Assembly: GCA_017306015.1 (NCBI GenBank)
Contig: JAFKJK010000009.1
Coordinates: 1-64,000 of the forward strand
Origin: Propionibacteriaceae bacterium
Lineage (GTDB): Bacteria > Actinomycetota > Actinomycetes > Propionibacteriales > Propionibacteriaceae
Direction of reading: 5' to 3'
Length of the DNA stretch: 64,000 nt
Shown here: piece by piece, positions 8,525-16,202 of the stretch
Layout of the letters: each line of letters opens with the position of its first letter
How positions within the stretch are numbered: the stretch's first letter is position 1
Translations under genes and position numbers: made by a program
Notes under the pieces: model-generated
Seen by the model: only the letters and a program-made list of their open reading frames with translations
Told to the model about the DNA's origin: nothing
Databases searched by the model: none

Positions 8525-8546
8525 CCTACGGTTACGTAACCATAGG
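8525..8546. promoter_or_regulatory. 22-bp palindromic operator candidate
   Basis: The arms CCTACGGTTAC and GTAACCATAGG are reverse complements at ten of eleven positions, centred between 8535 and 8536. It lies ~150 bases upstream of the E1 alpha start, in unusually AT-rich sequence for this window. The symmetry and placement suit a dimeric repressor (TetR, Lrp or MarR type) acting on the dehydrogenase operon. No candidate regulator gene is adjacent. Confidence 0.6.
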
Positions 8547-8612
8547 TGTCAAGGACCGGACGCACTTCTGCGCCGTCCCACCGCGGGCGGGCCACCCACT
8601 CTCCCCCACCGC

Positions 8613-8680
8613 CGAACGCCACCGTTTCGGTCAAACGCCTCCACCCACGCTGGAGCGAATGACCGGAACGGTGGCGTTCG
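8613..8680. repeat. Hairpin repeat family D, copy 2
   Basis: The 21-base outer arms (starting cgaacgccaccgttt, ending aacggtggcgttcg) are reverse complements with one mismatch. The inner cgcctcca and tggagcg segments also pair. It is better preserved than copy 1. Confidence 0.8.
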
Positions 8681-8685
8681 ACGAG

Positions 8686-8820
8686 CCGGAGCAGCGGGAC
8701 GGAGCGGGACGGAGCAGCGGGACGGAGCAGCGGGACGGAGCGGGACGGAGCAGCAGGACGGAGCAGCAGGACGGAGCGGGACGGAGCAGCAGGACGGAGC
8801 AGCGGGACCAGCGGGACGGG
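8686..8820. repeat. GGGACGGAGCAGC minisatellite
   Basis: About ten tandem, slightly variable units built from GGGACGGAGC with or without an extra AGC or AGCA. The array ends immediately before the stop codon of the minus-strand mannosyltransferase gene at 8821, so it lies in that gene's 3' flank. The arrangement suggests slippage expansion. Confidence 0.85.
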
Positions 8821-9903
8821 TCAGCTTGCCCAGGCACCGCCGAAGTAGCGCCAGGCCCACCACACCTGGACGGCCAGCGCGATCACCACCAGGGCACCGA
8901 TCAGGACGGCGCGCCAGGTCGGCAGCCGTCCCTTGGACTGTCCGAGCCGGCCGACCTCCTCCCAGAGCGGGAACCACAGCAGCAGCGCCCGGTTCACGCT
9001 CATGAACCAGTACGACAGCGAGAACGCGACCACCTGCAGGCCCACCCAGACCGACTCGCCCCAGCGCTTCCGGAACAGGCTGACCAGCACCACCAGCACA
9101 CCGGCGGCCATGCTGACCAGCTCGAACGCGAACATCGGCGCCCAGCCCATCGCGTCCGCGTAGCCGCCCGGCGTGGCCGCGTCGATCGTGTGCTGCAGCG
9201 CCACCCACGGCCAGGTCAGCTCCCGCGACCACCCGGACGCCTGCGCGTCGTACCACGCCGTCCAGGTTCCTACCTGCAGCCGCAGGAAGACCAGGTACGA
9301 ACCCAGCACCAGCACCGGCAGCACCAGCCACGCCACCCGTTGCCAGCGGACCTGGCCACGTCCGGGCTGGGTCAGCGCCAGCACCACCAGCGCCACGATC
9401 AGGAACAGCCCGGAGATCCGCATCGCCGCCGCCACCGAGGCCAGCACCGCCGCGGCCGGCCACTTCCGCGCGCTCGCCCGCTCCCACGCCCAGAACGCCG
9501 CGGCGCAGAACACCGATTCGGTGTAGGGCACCATCGTGAACACCGCGGTCGGGGCCAGCAGCCAGGCCACAGCGGCGCCCGTCCCGGCCATCCGGTACAG
9601 CGCCGCAGCCGCCACTGCGCTGGCGACGAGGGCGAGTGCCGTCGCCGCCACCACGGCCGGGACGCCGAGCAGCGACACCGACCGGATCAGCAGCGGCCAG
9701 CCGGGGAAGAACGCGACGAAACTGGGATTGGCGTAGCCGTCCGTGGCGATGGTGAGGTAGTGAGCCGCGTCCCAGCGCGTGAGCACGTCGGTCAGCTTCG
9801 CGCCACGCAGCACGAAGACCAGCGCGACCAGGGCCATCAGCAGGCGCGTCCCGAGCCAGGTCTGCACCACCAGCCGCGCGCCGGGCGCGGTGCGCGCGCT
9901 CAC
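8821..9903 (-). CDS. PIG-V-like (GT76) membrane mannosyltransferase
   Basis: Predicted polyprenyl-phosphate-mannose-dependent glycosyltransferase of the PIG-V type, acting at the outer face of the membrane. Diagnostic are RWDAAHYLTIATDGY followed by FFPGWPLLIR near the N-terminus, then about nine hydrophobic segments and a conserved MSVNRALLLWFPLW stretch near the C-terminus. GTG at 9903 overlaps the stop of the upstream glycosyltransferase (GTGA), which fixes the start and implies translational coupling. The product has 360 residues. The acceptor glycan or lipid is unknown; mannolipids or a cell-wall mannan are plausible. Confidence 0.8.
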   Translation of the reverse strand: MSARTAPGARLVVQTWLGTRLLMALVALVFVLRGAKLTDVLTRWDAAHYLTIATDGYANPSFVAFFPGWPLLIRSVSLLGVPAVVAATALALVASAVAAAALYRMAGTGAAVAWLLAPTAVFTMVPYTESVFCAAAFWAWERASARKWPAAAVLASVAAAMRISGLFLIVALVVLALTQPGRGQVRWQRVAWLVLPVLVLGSYLVFLRLQVGTWTAWYDAQASGWSRELTWPWVALQHTIDAATPGGYADAMGWAPMFAFELVSMAAGVLVVLVSLFRKRWGESVWVGLQVVAFSLSYWFMSVNRALLLWFPLWEEVGRLGQSKGRLPTWRAVLIGALVVIALAVQVWWAWRYFGGAWAS

Positions 9904-11276
9904 TGGGCTCGTGCCGGCGGTGGCGGCGCGACGATCCCCCGCATCCGCGCCCGCAGCCGCCGCAGCCATTCCGCGTCCCCGGCGCCGTCGAGGACGCCGC
10001 CGTCCGGTTCGTCCAGCCCGCCCGCCCTGATCGGGTCCCCGTCGGGACGCAGGATGTCGCCGATCACCCGGCTCGCGAGCCACAGCTGCACGCCGACCCG
10101 GAAGAAGACCGAGAGCCAGTACAGCCGGCCCAGGGTCCCGTCGCCGGCCAGGACGCCGTCCAGGTGCGCCCAGATCGCGACGTAGTACAGCGACTCGGCG
10201 ATGCTGAACATCACCCAGTCGAGCCACTTCGGCCGGGCCAGCACGAGCAGCGGCAGCAGCCACAGCACGTACTGCGGCGAGTAGACCTTGTTCACCACGA
10301 GGAACAGCGTGACGATGAGGAACGCACCCTGCGCGAACCGGGGACGCCGCGGCGCGAACAGCATCAGCGCCATGATCGCCAGCGCGCCCAGCACCATCAG
10401 CACCGTCTCCAGGCGGGACAGCCCCGGGATGGCGATGCCGGCGAGCTGCAGCGCGTACCACAGCGAGCCGAGGTCGGCGCCGCGGTCGACGTTGAACGTC
10501 CAGAAGTACAGCCAGCCGGCGGGGTTCGCCAGGAACACCGGGAGGTTCACTGCCAGCCAGGATCCCGCCGCGGCCGCGGCCGTGACGAAGAACGGACGGT
10601 ACTTGCCGGTGCGCATGCAGAGGACGAACAACGGCGCGAGCAGCAGCAGCGGATAGAGCTTGGTGGCGACGCCGAGTCCCAGCAGGACGCCGGCCCAGCC
10701 GTGCCGCTTGCGGGCCCACGCCAGGAACGCCAGCGACGTCAGCGCGACCACCAGCGCGTCCCAGTTGATCAGGCCGGCGGTCAGGATCGCCGGGCTGAGC
10801 CCGATCATCAACGCGTCCCAGGGACGGGACAGCCGCAGGTGCGCCCACACGGTGACGGCGAAGAGCAGGAAGATCAGGACGCTGGTGATGCCCATGAACA
10901 ACTGCGCGGAGTGGGCGGCGGCGTCCCCGGTCAGTCCCGGCTCGGACCGGCCGCCGAACATCAGCACCAACCGCCGACCGAACTCCATGAAGGCGCCGAT
11001 CAGCACGGGGTACTCGACGTCGGACTGCAGGTAGGGGATCTTGCCGTCCTGCAGCCCCCGCCAGTACCACAGCACCCGGATGTCGGAGTAGCACAGGTTC
11101 AGGTAGGCGGTGGCGCCGTTCTGGCAGGGGATCTGCCGCAGCATCAGCAGCACATAGTTGGCAGTGAGGGCGAGGAACGCCCAGGGCCAGGCCCGGCGCA
11201 ACACTCCGTCCGGACGGGCGTGCTCACCGATCCGGCCGCCGAGCACGTTCGCGATCGACAGCCCGTTGCCACTCAC
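9900..11276 (-). CDS. GT87 family (DUF2029) mannosyltransferase
   Basis: Multipass membrane glycosyltransferase of family GT87, relatives of which use polyprenyl-phosphate-mannose for phosphatidylinositol mannoside and lipomannan branching. The family signature appears as YSDIRVLWYWRGLQDGKIPY followed by VEYPVL near residue 85. About eleven hydrophobic segments follow and a hydrophilic tail ends in PPPPARAQ. GTG at 11276 gives 458 residues. It forms a two-gene unit with the PIG-V homologue, overlapping by four bases, and lies ten bases downstream of the PBP gene on the same strand. Confidence 0.82.
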   Translation of the reverse strand: MSGNGLSIANVLGGRIGEHARPDGVLRRAWPWAFLALTANYVLLMLRQIPCQNGATAYLNLCYSDIRVLWYWRGLQDGKIPYLQSDVEYPVLIGAFMEFGRRLVLMFGGRSEPGLTGDAAAHSAQLFMGITSVLIFLLFAVTVWAHLRLSRPWDALMIGLSPAILTAGLINWDALVVALTSLAFLAWARKRHGWAGVLLGLGVATKLYPLLLLAPLFVLCMRTGKYRPFFVTAAAAAGSWLAVNLPVFLANPAGWLYFWTFNVDRGADLGSLWYALQLAGIAIPGLSRLETVLMVLGALAIMALMLFAPRRPRFAQGAFLIVTLFLVVNKVYSPQYVLWLLPLLVLARPKWLDWVMFSIAESLYYVAIWAHLDGVLAGDGTLGRLYWLSVFFRVGVQLWLASRVIGDILRPDGDPIRAGGLDEPDGGVLDGAGDAEWLRRLRARMRGIVAPPPPARAQ

Positions 11277-11285
11277 CCGGCGATC

Positions 11286-13475
11286 CTATTGGGAAGCCGT
11301 GGGGCCGGGCACCAAGCCGGGAGCGGTGGTCTTGTCAGGCGGGGGCGGCGCGGTGGTCGCGGGTGGTGCGGACGTCTCCGGCGGCGCCGACGTCTCCGGC
11401 GGCGGCGGGGGCGCGGACGTTTCCACGGGTGCGGAAGGCGTCTGGGGAGCGGACGGTGTCTGGGTGGTCGGGTCCGGCTTCGGCTCCTGAGTGGACTGCC
11501 GCCTGGTGGGTGGCTCGAAGCTGATCCGTTCCTTGCCCTTCATCGCCTCCCGCATGTAGCTCAGCCACGTCTGCGCCGGGAAGGTGCCTCCGAAGAAGTT
11601 GGTGTTGTAGTCCTCCAGCGGGTGGTTTCCGTCGTTACCGGCCACATACATGACCGAGGTGGTGATCTGCGCCGTGTAGCCGACGAACCACGCGGCGATC
11701 GTCTCCCGGGAGCGCTTGTCGTTGCGGGACGGCTGGCCCTTTGAGCCGGTCTTGCCCGCCACCGGGTAGCCGAGCGCGGCGGCGACCCGGCCGGTGCCGT
11801 CCTGCGCGACGTGCTCAAGGGCGTAGTTCACGTCCTGGGTGACTTCGTGCTCGATCGTCTGCGTCCCTTCCGTATCGGGGACGTACAGCTCCTTCCCGGT
11901 GGCGTCGCTCACCTTGGCGACGACATGCCACGGCCGGTGGACGCCGTAGTTGGCGAACGTCGAGTAGCCGGACGCCTGGTCGACCGGACTCACCTCGGGC
12001 GTTCCCAGCGGGATTCGCGGTCCCAGGTCCCAGCCGGCTCCGGTCGGCACGCCGGCGTCGTTGGCCGCCTGCGCGACGGCCGCAGCGCCGCCGTCCATTC
12101 GGTCGACGAGGTCGTAGTAGGCGGTGTTGATCGAGTGGGTGGTCGCCTGGAGCAGAGTCACCTGCCCGTAGTTCCGGCCACCGGCGTTGGTCACCTTGCT
12201 GCCGCCCGGGGTGACGGTGGTGTTGCCGTTGAGTCGGTCTCCCAGGGTCCAGCCCTCGCTCAGCGCCGCGGTGAGGGCGTAGGGCTTGAACGTGGAGCCG
12301 GTCTGCCGAGCGGTGGTCGCCCAGTTGCGGGTGTTCTTCACGAAGTCGGGACCGCCGTAGAGGGCCAGCACCCCACCGGTGGCGTTGTCGATGGACGCGA
12401 TTGCGGCGTGCAGGCCCTTGGCCTTCTTCTTGTTCCCGTAGACGGTGGACAGCGTGTGGCTCTGCGCAGCCTCGACGGCAGCGTCCTGGTTCTTCTTCTC
12501 GAAGGTGGTGACGACCTTGAGGCCACCGCCCTCGATCTGCTCGTCGCTGAACCCCTTCGACCGCAGTTCGTTCTTGACCGCGATCAGCAGGAATCCCTTC
12601 TGACCGCCCATCCGGGAGTCGTCGTTGACCTTGGCGAACTTGGGCAACGAGGAGTAGATCTTGGTCTTCTCCTCAGCGGTGAGCTTGCCCATCTCGACCA
12701 TGCCGTTGAGCGTGTACTGGTAGCGCTCGAGCAGGTCGGCGGCCTGCTTGTCGCCGTTGGCCGGGTCGAGGTTGCCCGGCGAGTTCACGATCGCGGCCAG
12801 CGCCACCGACTGGGCGAGCGTCAGCTTCGCCGCCGGCTTGTTGAAGTAGGCCTGGGCAGCGGCCTCGATGCCGTACGCACCGCGTCCGAAGTAGACGGTG
12901 TTCAGGTAGCCGGCGAGGATCTCCTCCTTCGACATGCTCTGGCCGACCTTGGCCGCCAGCAGGAGCTCGGTGGCCTTCCTCGCGAACGTCCGCTCCTGGG
13001 TCAGGAACATGATCTTGATGTACTGCTGGGTGATCGTCGAGCCGCCGCCGGTCGCGGTGTTGTCCGACGCCTGGAAGCCGACCAGGCCGAGAGCGGCCCG
13101 GAAAAGGCCGGGGACGGAGATGCCCGGGTCGTCCCAGAACGTGCGGTTCTCGGCGGCGACGATCGCGTCCTTCACGTACTGCGGCATCTGGTCGTAGCCG
13201 ATCGTGGTGCGGTTCTGAACCTGGAACGAGCCCAGTTCGGTCTTGCCGTCGGCGTAGTAGACGAAGGTGGTGTTGGTCTTGAAGTCGGTGTTGGGGTCGG
13301 GCAGCTTGATCGTGGAGTAGGCGTACGCGACGAGCCCCACGCCGACCAGGCCGAGGCTCACCAGCGTGACCAGGCCCCAGAGCAGCACGCGTCGCCACAC
13401 CGGACGTTTGCGCTTGCCAGGCTTGCTGCCAGGGGCCACCCGGGTGGCGTCGGTCACCCGTTTGGGCTTAGCCAT
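11286..13475 (-). CDS. Class A penicillin-binding protein (transglycosylase/transpeptidase)
   Basis: Bifunctional peptidoglycan synthase anchored by one N-terminal membrane segment (residues ~28-50). The GT51 glycosyltransferase domain has the catalytic VAAENRTFWDDPG and GGSTITQQYIK motifs. The transpeptidase domain has the active-site serine in TGSTFKPY, the SIN triad and KTGS. The last ~80 residues are a Pro/Thr/Ser-rich extracellular tail. The 729-residue length is normal for actinobacterial PonA-type proteins. The start at 13475 overlaps the end of the DUF5318 gene by eight bases, so the two are probably cotranscribed. Confidence 0.93.
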   Translation of the reverse strand: MAKPKRVTDATRVAPGSKPGKRKRPVWRRVLLWGLVTLVSLGLVGVGLVAYAYSTIKLPDPNTDFKTNTTFVYYADGKTELGSFQVQNRTTIGYDQMPQYVKDAIVAAENRTFWDDPGISVPGLFRAALGLVGFQASDNTATGGGSTITQQYIKIMFLTQERTFARKATELLLAAKVGQSMSKEEILAGYLNTVYFGRGAYGIEAAAQAYFNKPAAKLTLAQSVALAAIVNSPGNLDPANGDKQAADLLERYQYTLNGMVEMGKLTAEEKTKIYSSLPKFAKVNDDSRMGGQKGFLLIAVKNELRSKGFSDEQIEGGGLKVVTTFEKKNQDAAVEAAQSHTLSTVYGNKKKAKGLHAAIASIDNATGGVLALYGGPDFVKNTRNWATTARQTGSTFKPYALTAALSEGWTLGDRLNGNTTVTPGGSKVTNAGGRNYGQVTLLQATTHSINTAYYDLVDRMDGGAAAVAQAANDAGVPTGAGWDLGPRIPLGTPEVSPVDQASGYSTFANYGVHRPWHVVAKVSDATGKELYVPDTEGTQTIEHEVTQDVNYALEHVAQDGTGRVAAALGYPVAGKTGSKGQPSRNDKRSRETIAAWFVGYTAQITTSVMYVAGNDGNHPLEDYNTNFFGGTFPAQTWLSYMREAMKGKERISFEPPTRRQSTQEPKPDPTTQTPSAPQTPSAPVETSAPPPPPETSAPPETSAPPATTAPPPPDKTTAPGLVPGPTASQ

Positions 13476-13887
13476 AGATGTCCTCCACCGTCTGCTGGCG
13501 CCGCGGTGGACGCCGGGTGACGCCGTCGCCGAGCAGGTAGGTCGAGATCATCAGGTTCCAGCCGCAGGAGATGCATACCTCGACGACGCGGACGGTGAAC
13601 TCGCCGTACTCGTTCTCCATCTCGTCCAGCTCCGCGGTGGACTTGATCCGTCCGGAGTACTGGCCGAGTTGGTCGCCGAAGACGTAGTTGAGATTGGTCA
13701 GGTGGTCGGCCCGGCAGACTGGACACGGGACGTCCGACCGCTCCCCGTGGTACTTCGCCGCGCGGATGAGCAGGGGGTCGGCGTCGCACACGTCCAGGCT
13801 CTCCAGGGAGCGCTGGGGACGCTTCAGCGCCTGCAGCGCACTGCGCCTCTGCAGGGCATAGTCGACCTCCTGCCGCTTGGACCACAT
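13468..13887 (-). CDS. DUF5318 family protein
   Basis: Small actinobacterial protein of unknown role that commonly lies next to a class A PBP gene, as it does here. It has 139 residues starting MWSKRQEVDYALQRR, with two CxxC pairs (CPVCRADH around residue 55 and CISCGW around residue 107) that look like a zinc ribbon. ATG at 13887 is chosen because the upstream part of the frame lies in the neighbouring gene's gap and lacks similarity. The overlap with the PBP start suggests a shared transcript and possibly a cell-wall-related role. Confidence 0.85.
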   Translation of the reverse strand: MWSKRQEVDYALQRRSALQALKRPQRSLESLDVCDADPLLIRAAKYHGERSDVPCPVCRADHLTNLNYVFGDQLGQYSGRIKSTAELDEMENEYGEFTVRVVEVCISCGWNLMISTYLLGDGVTRRPPRRQQTVEDIYG

Positions 13888-13940
13888 GGGTGCAAGGGTA
13901 GTTGCCGCTTCCCAACCCGGTCGATTCCCGCCTGACGTGG

Positions 13941-14609
13941 CTACGCCGAGACCCCGCGGCTGGCGGCCATGGTGCCGTACCGGTTGTGATAGCGGTCGTA
14001 GTTGGCTTCGATCTCCTCGTCGGGAAGGACGGATATCTCGCCGATGCTCATGGCAACCGCGACAGTGCGGGCCACGTCCTCGACCATGATCGCGGCCTGG
14101 AGGGCCTTGTCGATCGTCGGGCCGATCGTGAATACGCCGTGCTGTCGCATCAGGATCGCCGGCGAACGCCCGATCTTCGCGACCACCTCCCGGCCGATGG
14201 CGTCGCCGCCGATGGGGGCGTAGTCCCCACAGGGCACCGGCCCCCCGAACTCGTCCGCGATGGCGGTCAGGCAGCACGGGATCGGCTTGCCGACCGCGGC
14301 GAAGGCCGTCGCGTACCGGGAGTGGGTGTGGACGACCGACTGCACGTCCGGCCGGTTGGCGTAGATGCCGAGGTGCGACTGCGTGTCGGACGAGGGCCCG
14401 CGGGTGCCGTCCACGACGCGACCGTCCAGCGCGACCACGACCATGTCGGCGGGTGTCATCTGTGAGTAGAGGACACCGGACGGCTTGATGACGATGACTC
14501 CGTTCTCCCGGTCCCGGGCGGACAGGTTGCCGCCTGTCCAGGCAACGAGGCCGGCCCGGGCGAGGGCGAGGTTGCCCTCACAGACTTCCTCCTTGAGCTG
14601 TTCCCACAT
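13941..14609 (-). CDS. ulaF: L-ribulose-5-phosphate 4-epimerase (UlaF/AraD family)
   Basis: Class II aldolase-fold epimerase expected to convert L-ribulose 5-phosphate to D-xylulose 5-phosphate, the last step of the ascorbate route into the pentose phosphate pathway. Seen are WTGGNLSAR, the phosphate-binding IKPSGV stretch, the SSDTQSHLGIY segment, zinc ligands in HTHSRYA and the downstream RQHGVF. The length of 222 residues is near the E. coli enzyme. It is the last gene of the minus-strand lactonase-ulaD-ulaE-ulaF unit, 33 bases after ulaE. AraD and SgbE share these motifs; the ula context decides the name. Confidence 0.9.
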   Translation of the reverse strand: MWEQLKEEVCEGNLALARAGLVAWTGGNLSARDRENGVIVIKPSGVLYSQMTPADMVVVALDGRVVDGTRGPSSDTQSHLGIYANRPDVQSVVHTHSRYATAFAAVGKPIPCCLTAIADEFGGPVPCGDYAPIGGDAIGREVVAKIGRSPAILMRQHGVFTIGPTIDKALQAAIMVEDVARTVAVAMSIGEISVLPDEEIEANYDRYHNRYGTMAASRGVSA

Positions 14610-14642
14610 GCGGGCCTGCCTCTCCTCGTTCGGGTGTGCGTT

Positions 14643-15542
14643 TCAGTGTCCGGGCGCGACGACGGCGACTCCGGCGTCACGAAGCCATCGCTCCACGATG
14701 CTGCGGGCTCGGATGCAGCGTTCGACGGAATCGGGAGCATCGTCGTTCCACATCTCGATCATCATCCGGCCGCTCCATCCCTGCCGGGCGAGCTCGGCGA
14801 AGGCTTTGGGGAAATCGGCGATTCCCTCGCCCATCGGCACCCGGCGCGGCTCCCCCACGCGCACGTCCTTGAGGTGGATCGCGAGCATGTGGCCTTCGCC
14901 TGCGCGGAGTTCCTCGATCTCGTCGAGTTGCTGCTCTGCGATGTTGCCGATGTCGGGATACAGCTGCAGCCACGGCGAGTCGATCTCGCGGACGATGTTC
15001 ATGCCGCGGCTGATCGAGGTGACGTCGTTGCCGTCCACGTTCTCGATCCCGAGCAGGACACCGGCGCGCGCTGCCTGGGGGATGGCCCGCCGCAGCGTTG
15101 CGACGTAGCGGGCGCGCTGGCCCGGATCGGGGTCCTCGTAGAAGGCGTAGTACCCGGCCACCTGGAGGACGGGGATCCCGAGGTCACGGCACAGGCCGAT
15201 GCCCTCGGCGAAGATCCGGTCCGCCTCGGCCCGCACCGCCGGGTCGGCCGAGCCGGGGCCGAGGGCGCGATGCACGGAGAGGCAGATCCCCCCGAGCTGG
15301 ACGCCGTGACGTTCGGCTGCCTCGCGAACCTGCCGTCGCGTCGACGGAGGCCAGTCCAGACGCGCTGTGCGTTCCGGAGTCTCGTCGACCGACAGGTCGA
15401 CGAAACTGAACCCGGCATCCCGGGCGTCCGCGAAGAACCCGTTCCAGTCGCCGGTCCAGCGCAGGGCCTTCTCGTAGATGCCGAGGGTCACCTGCGCCGG
15501 GCTCGCCGGAGCCTGAGGCCGCTCGAGGGTCGGCGTGCTCAC
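14643..15542 (-). CDS. ulaE: L-ribulose-5-phosphate 3-epimerase (UlaE)
   Basis: TIM-barrel epimerase of the xylose-isomerase-like superfamily, expected to convert L-xylulose 5-phosphate to L-ribulose 5-phosphate. It starts LGIYEKAL after a ~20-residue Pro-rich leader. It shows the UlaE-like ICLSVHRALGPGS stretch, VAGYYAFYED, metal-ligand IENVDG, LYPDIGN and AIHLKDVR, and ends with the MMIEMWND strand. GTG at 15542 overlaps the ulaD stop (GTGA). At 299 residues it is slightly longer than E. coli UlaE because of the leader. Confidence 0.9.
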   Translation of the reverse strand: MSTPTLERPQAPASPAQVTLGIYEKALRWTGDWNGFFADARDAGFSFVDLSVDETPERTARLDWPPSTRRQVREAAERHGVQLGGICLSVHRALGPGSADPAVRAEADRIFAEGIGLCRDLGIPVLQVAGYYAFYEDPDPGQRARYVATLRRAIPQAARAGVLLGIENVDGNDVTSISRGMNIVREIDSPWLQLYPDIGNIAEQQLDEIEELRAGEGHMLAIHLKDVRVGEPRRVPMGEGIADFPKAFAELARQGWSGRMMIEMWNDDAPDSVERCIRARSIVERWLRDAGVAVVAPGH

Positions 15543-16201
15543 GGCCAGACCTCGGCCAGCTTGCGCTGCAACTCGATCGCGGCGGCCAGGGGGTCGTCCG
15601 CCTTCACGATCGCCCGGCCGGCGATCACCACTCCGACCGGAGCACCCGAGAACGTGCCCAGGTCGGAAACGGTGACGCCACCGGTGACGGTGACGGTGAA
15701 GCCCATGCCGGCGAGTTCGTGGATGCGGTGGATGTCGTCCGGGCCCCAGGACAGGTCTCCGGCCGCCTCCCGATCGCGCGACCGCTTGACGATCACGTGC
15801 TGGGCGCCCAGCCGGCGCCATTCGCGGGCCCGCTCGGCGTCGTAGGACTCGCCGAGTTCGATCTGCACCTCGCCTCCGTACTGGTTGGCGACATCCACGA
15901 CCTGGGCGACCGTGGTCAGGGAGGCACCGGCGACGACGCTGACCCAGGACGCGCCCGCCTCGAAGCAGTTCCTGGCGAGCAAGGCTCCGGCCTCGGCGAT
16001 CCGGATGTCGGCGAGGATCGTCTTGTCCGGATACAGCGCCCGAAGCGCGCGCACCGCACGCAGGCCCTCGGCGACGATGAGGATGGTGCCGCACTCGATC
16101 ACATCGATCTGGGAGATGGCCTGGTTGAGCGGACGCAAGGCCTCGGCGAGATCGGTGGTGTCGAGGGCGACCTGGAGCCGCGGACGGGGCAGCGCGATCA
16201 C
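15539..16201 (-). CDS. ulaD: 3-keto-L-gulonate-6-phosphate decarboxylase (UlaD)
   Basis: Orotidine-decarboxylase-superfamily enzyme expected to convert 3-keto-L-gulonate 6-phosphate to L-xylulose 5-phosphate and CO2. The family features are LQVALDTTDL at the N-terminus, the IECGTILIVAEG strand, the signature DKTILADIRIAEAG (the family's DxK motif reads DIRIAEAG here, so the usual lysine is replaced), HVIVKRSRD and the phosphate-binding VTGGVTVSDL and VIAGRAIV. Length 220 residues. GTG at 16201 follows the lactonase stop after one base. The altered DxK motif deserves checking against KGPDC and HPS subfamilies. Confidence 0.85.
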   Translation of the reverse strand: MIALPRPRLQVALDTTDLAEALRPLNQAISQIDVIECGTILIVAEGLRAVRALRALYPDKTILADIRIAEAGALLARNCFEAGASWVSVVAGASLTTVAQVVDVANQYGGEVQIELGESYDAERAREWRRLGAQHVIVKRSRDREAAGDLSWGPDDIHRIHELAGMGFTVTVTGGVTVSDLGTFSGAPVGVVIAGRAIVKADDPLAAAIELQRKLAEVWP

Positions 16202-16202
16202 G

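Larger units (their letters stand above)
8373..8820. other. Gene-free region of 448 bases upstream of the E1/E2 operon
   Basis: No coding region is supported. In order it holds hairpin repeat D1 (8415-8482), a 22-base palindrome (8525-8546), hairpin repeat D2 (8613-8680) and a GC-rich minisatellite (8686-8820) that ends at the stop of the mannosyltransferase gene. The operon promoter is expected here, probably close to the palindrome. Confidence 0.7.

Noticed and set aside
8821..11094. A single 757-codon mannosyltransferase fused from two frames
   Set aside because: Only the part from 9903 down is PIG-V-like; upstream the frame is antisense-type sequence in another phase of the GT87 gene. 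The GTGA overlap marks two genes.
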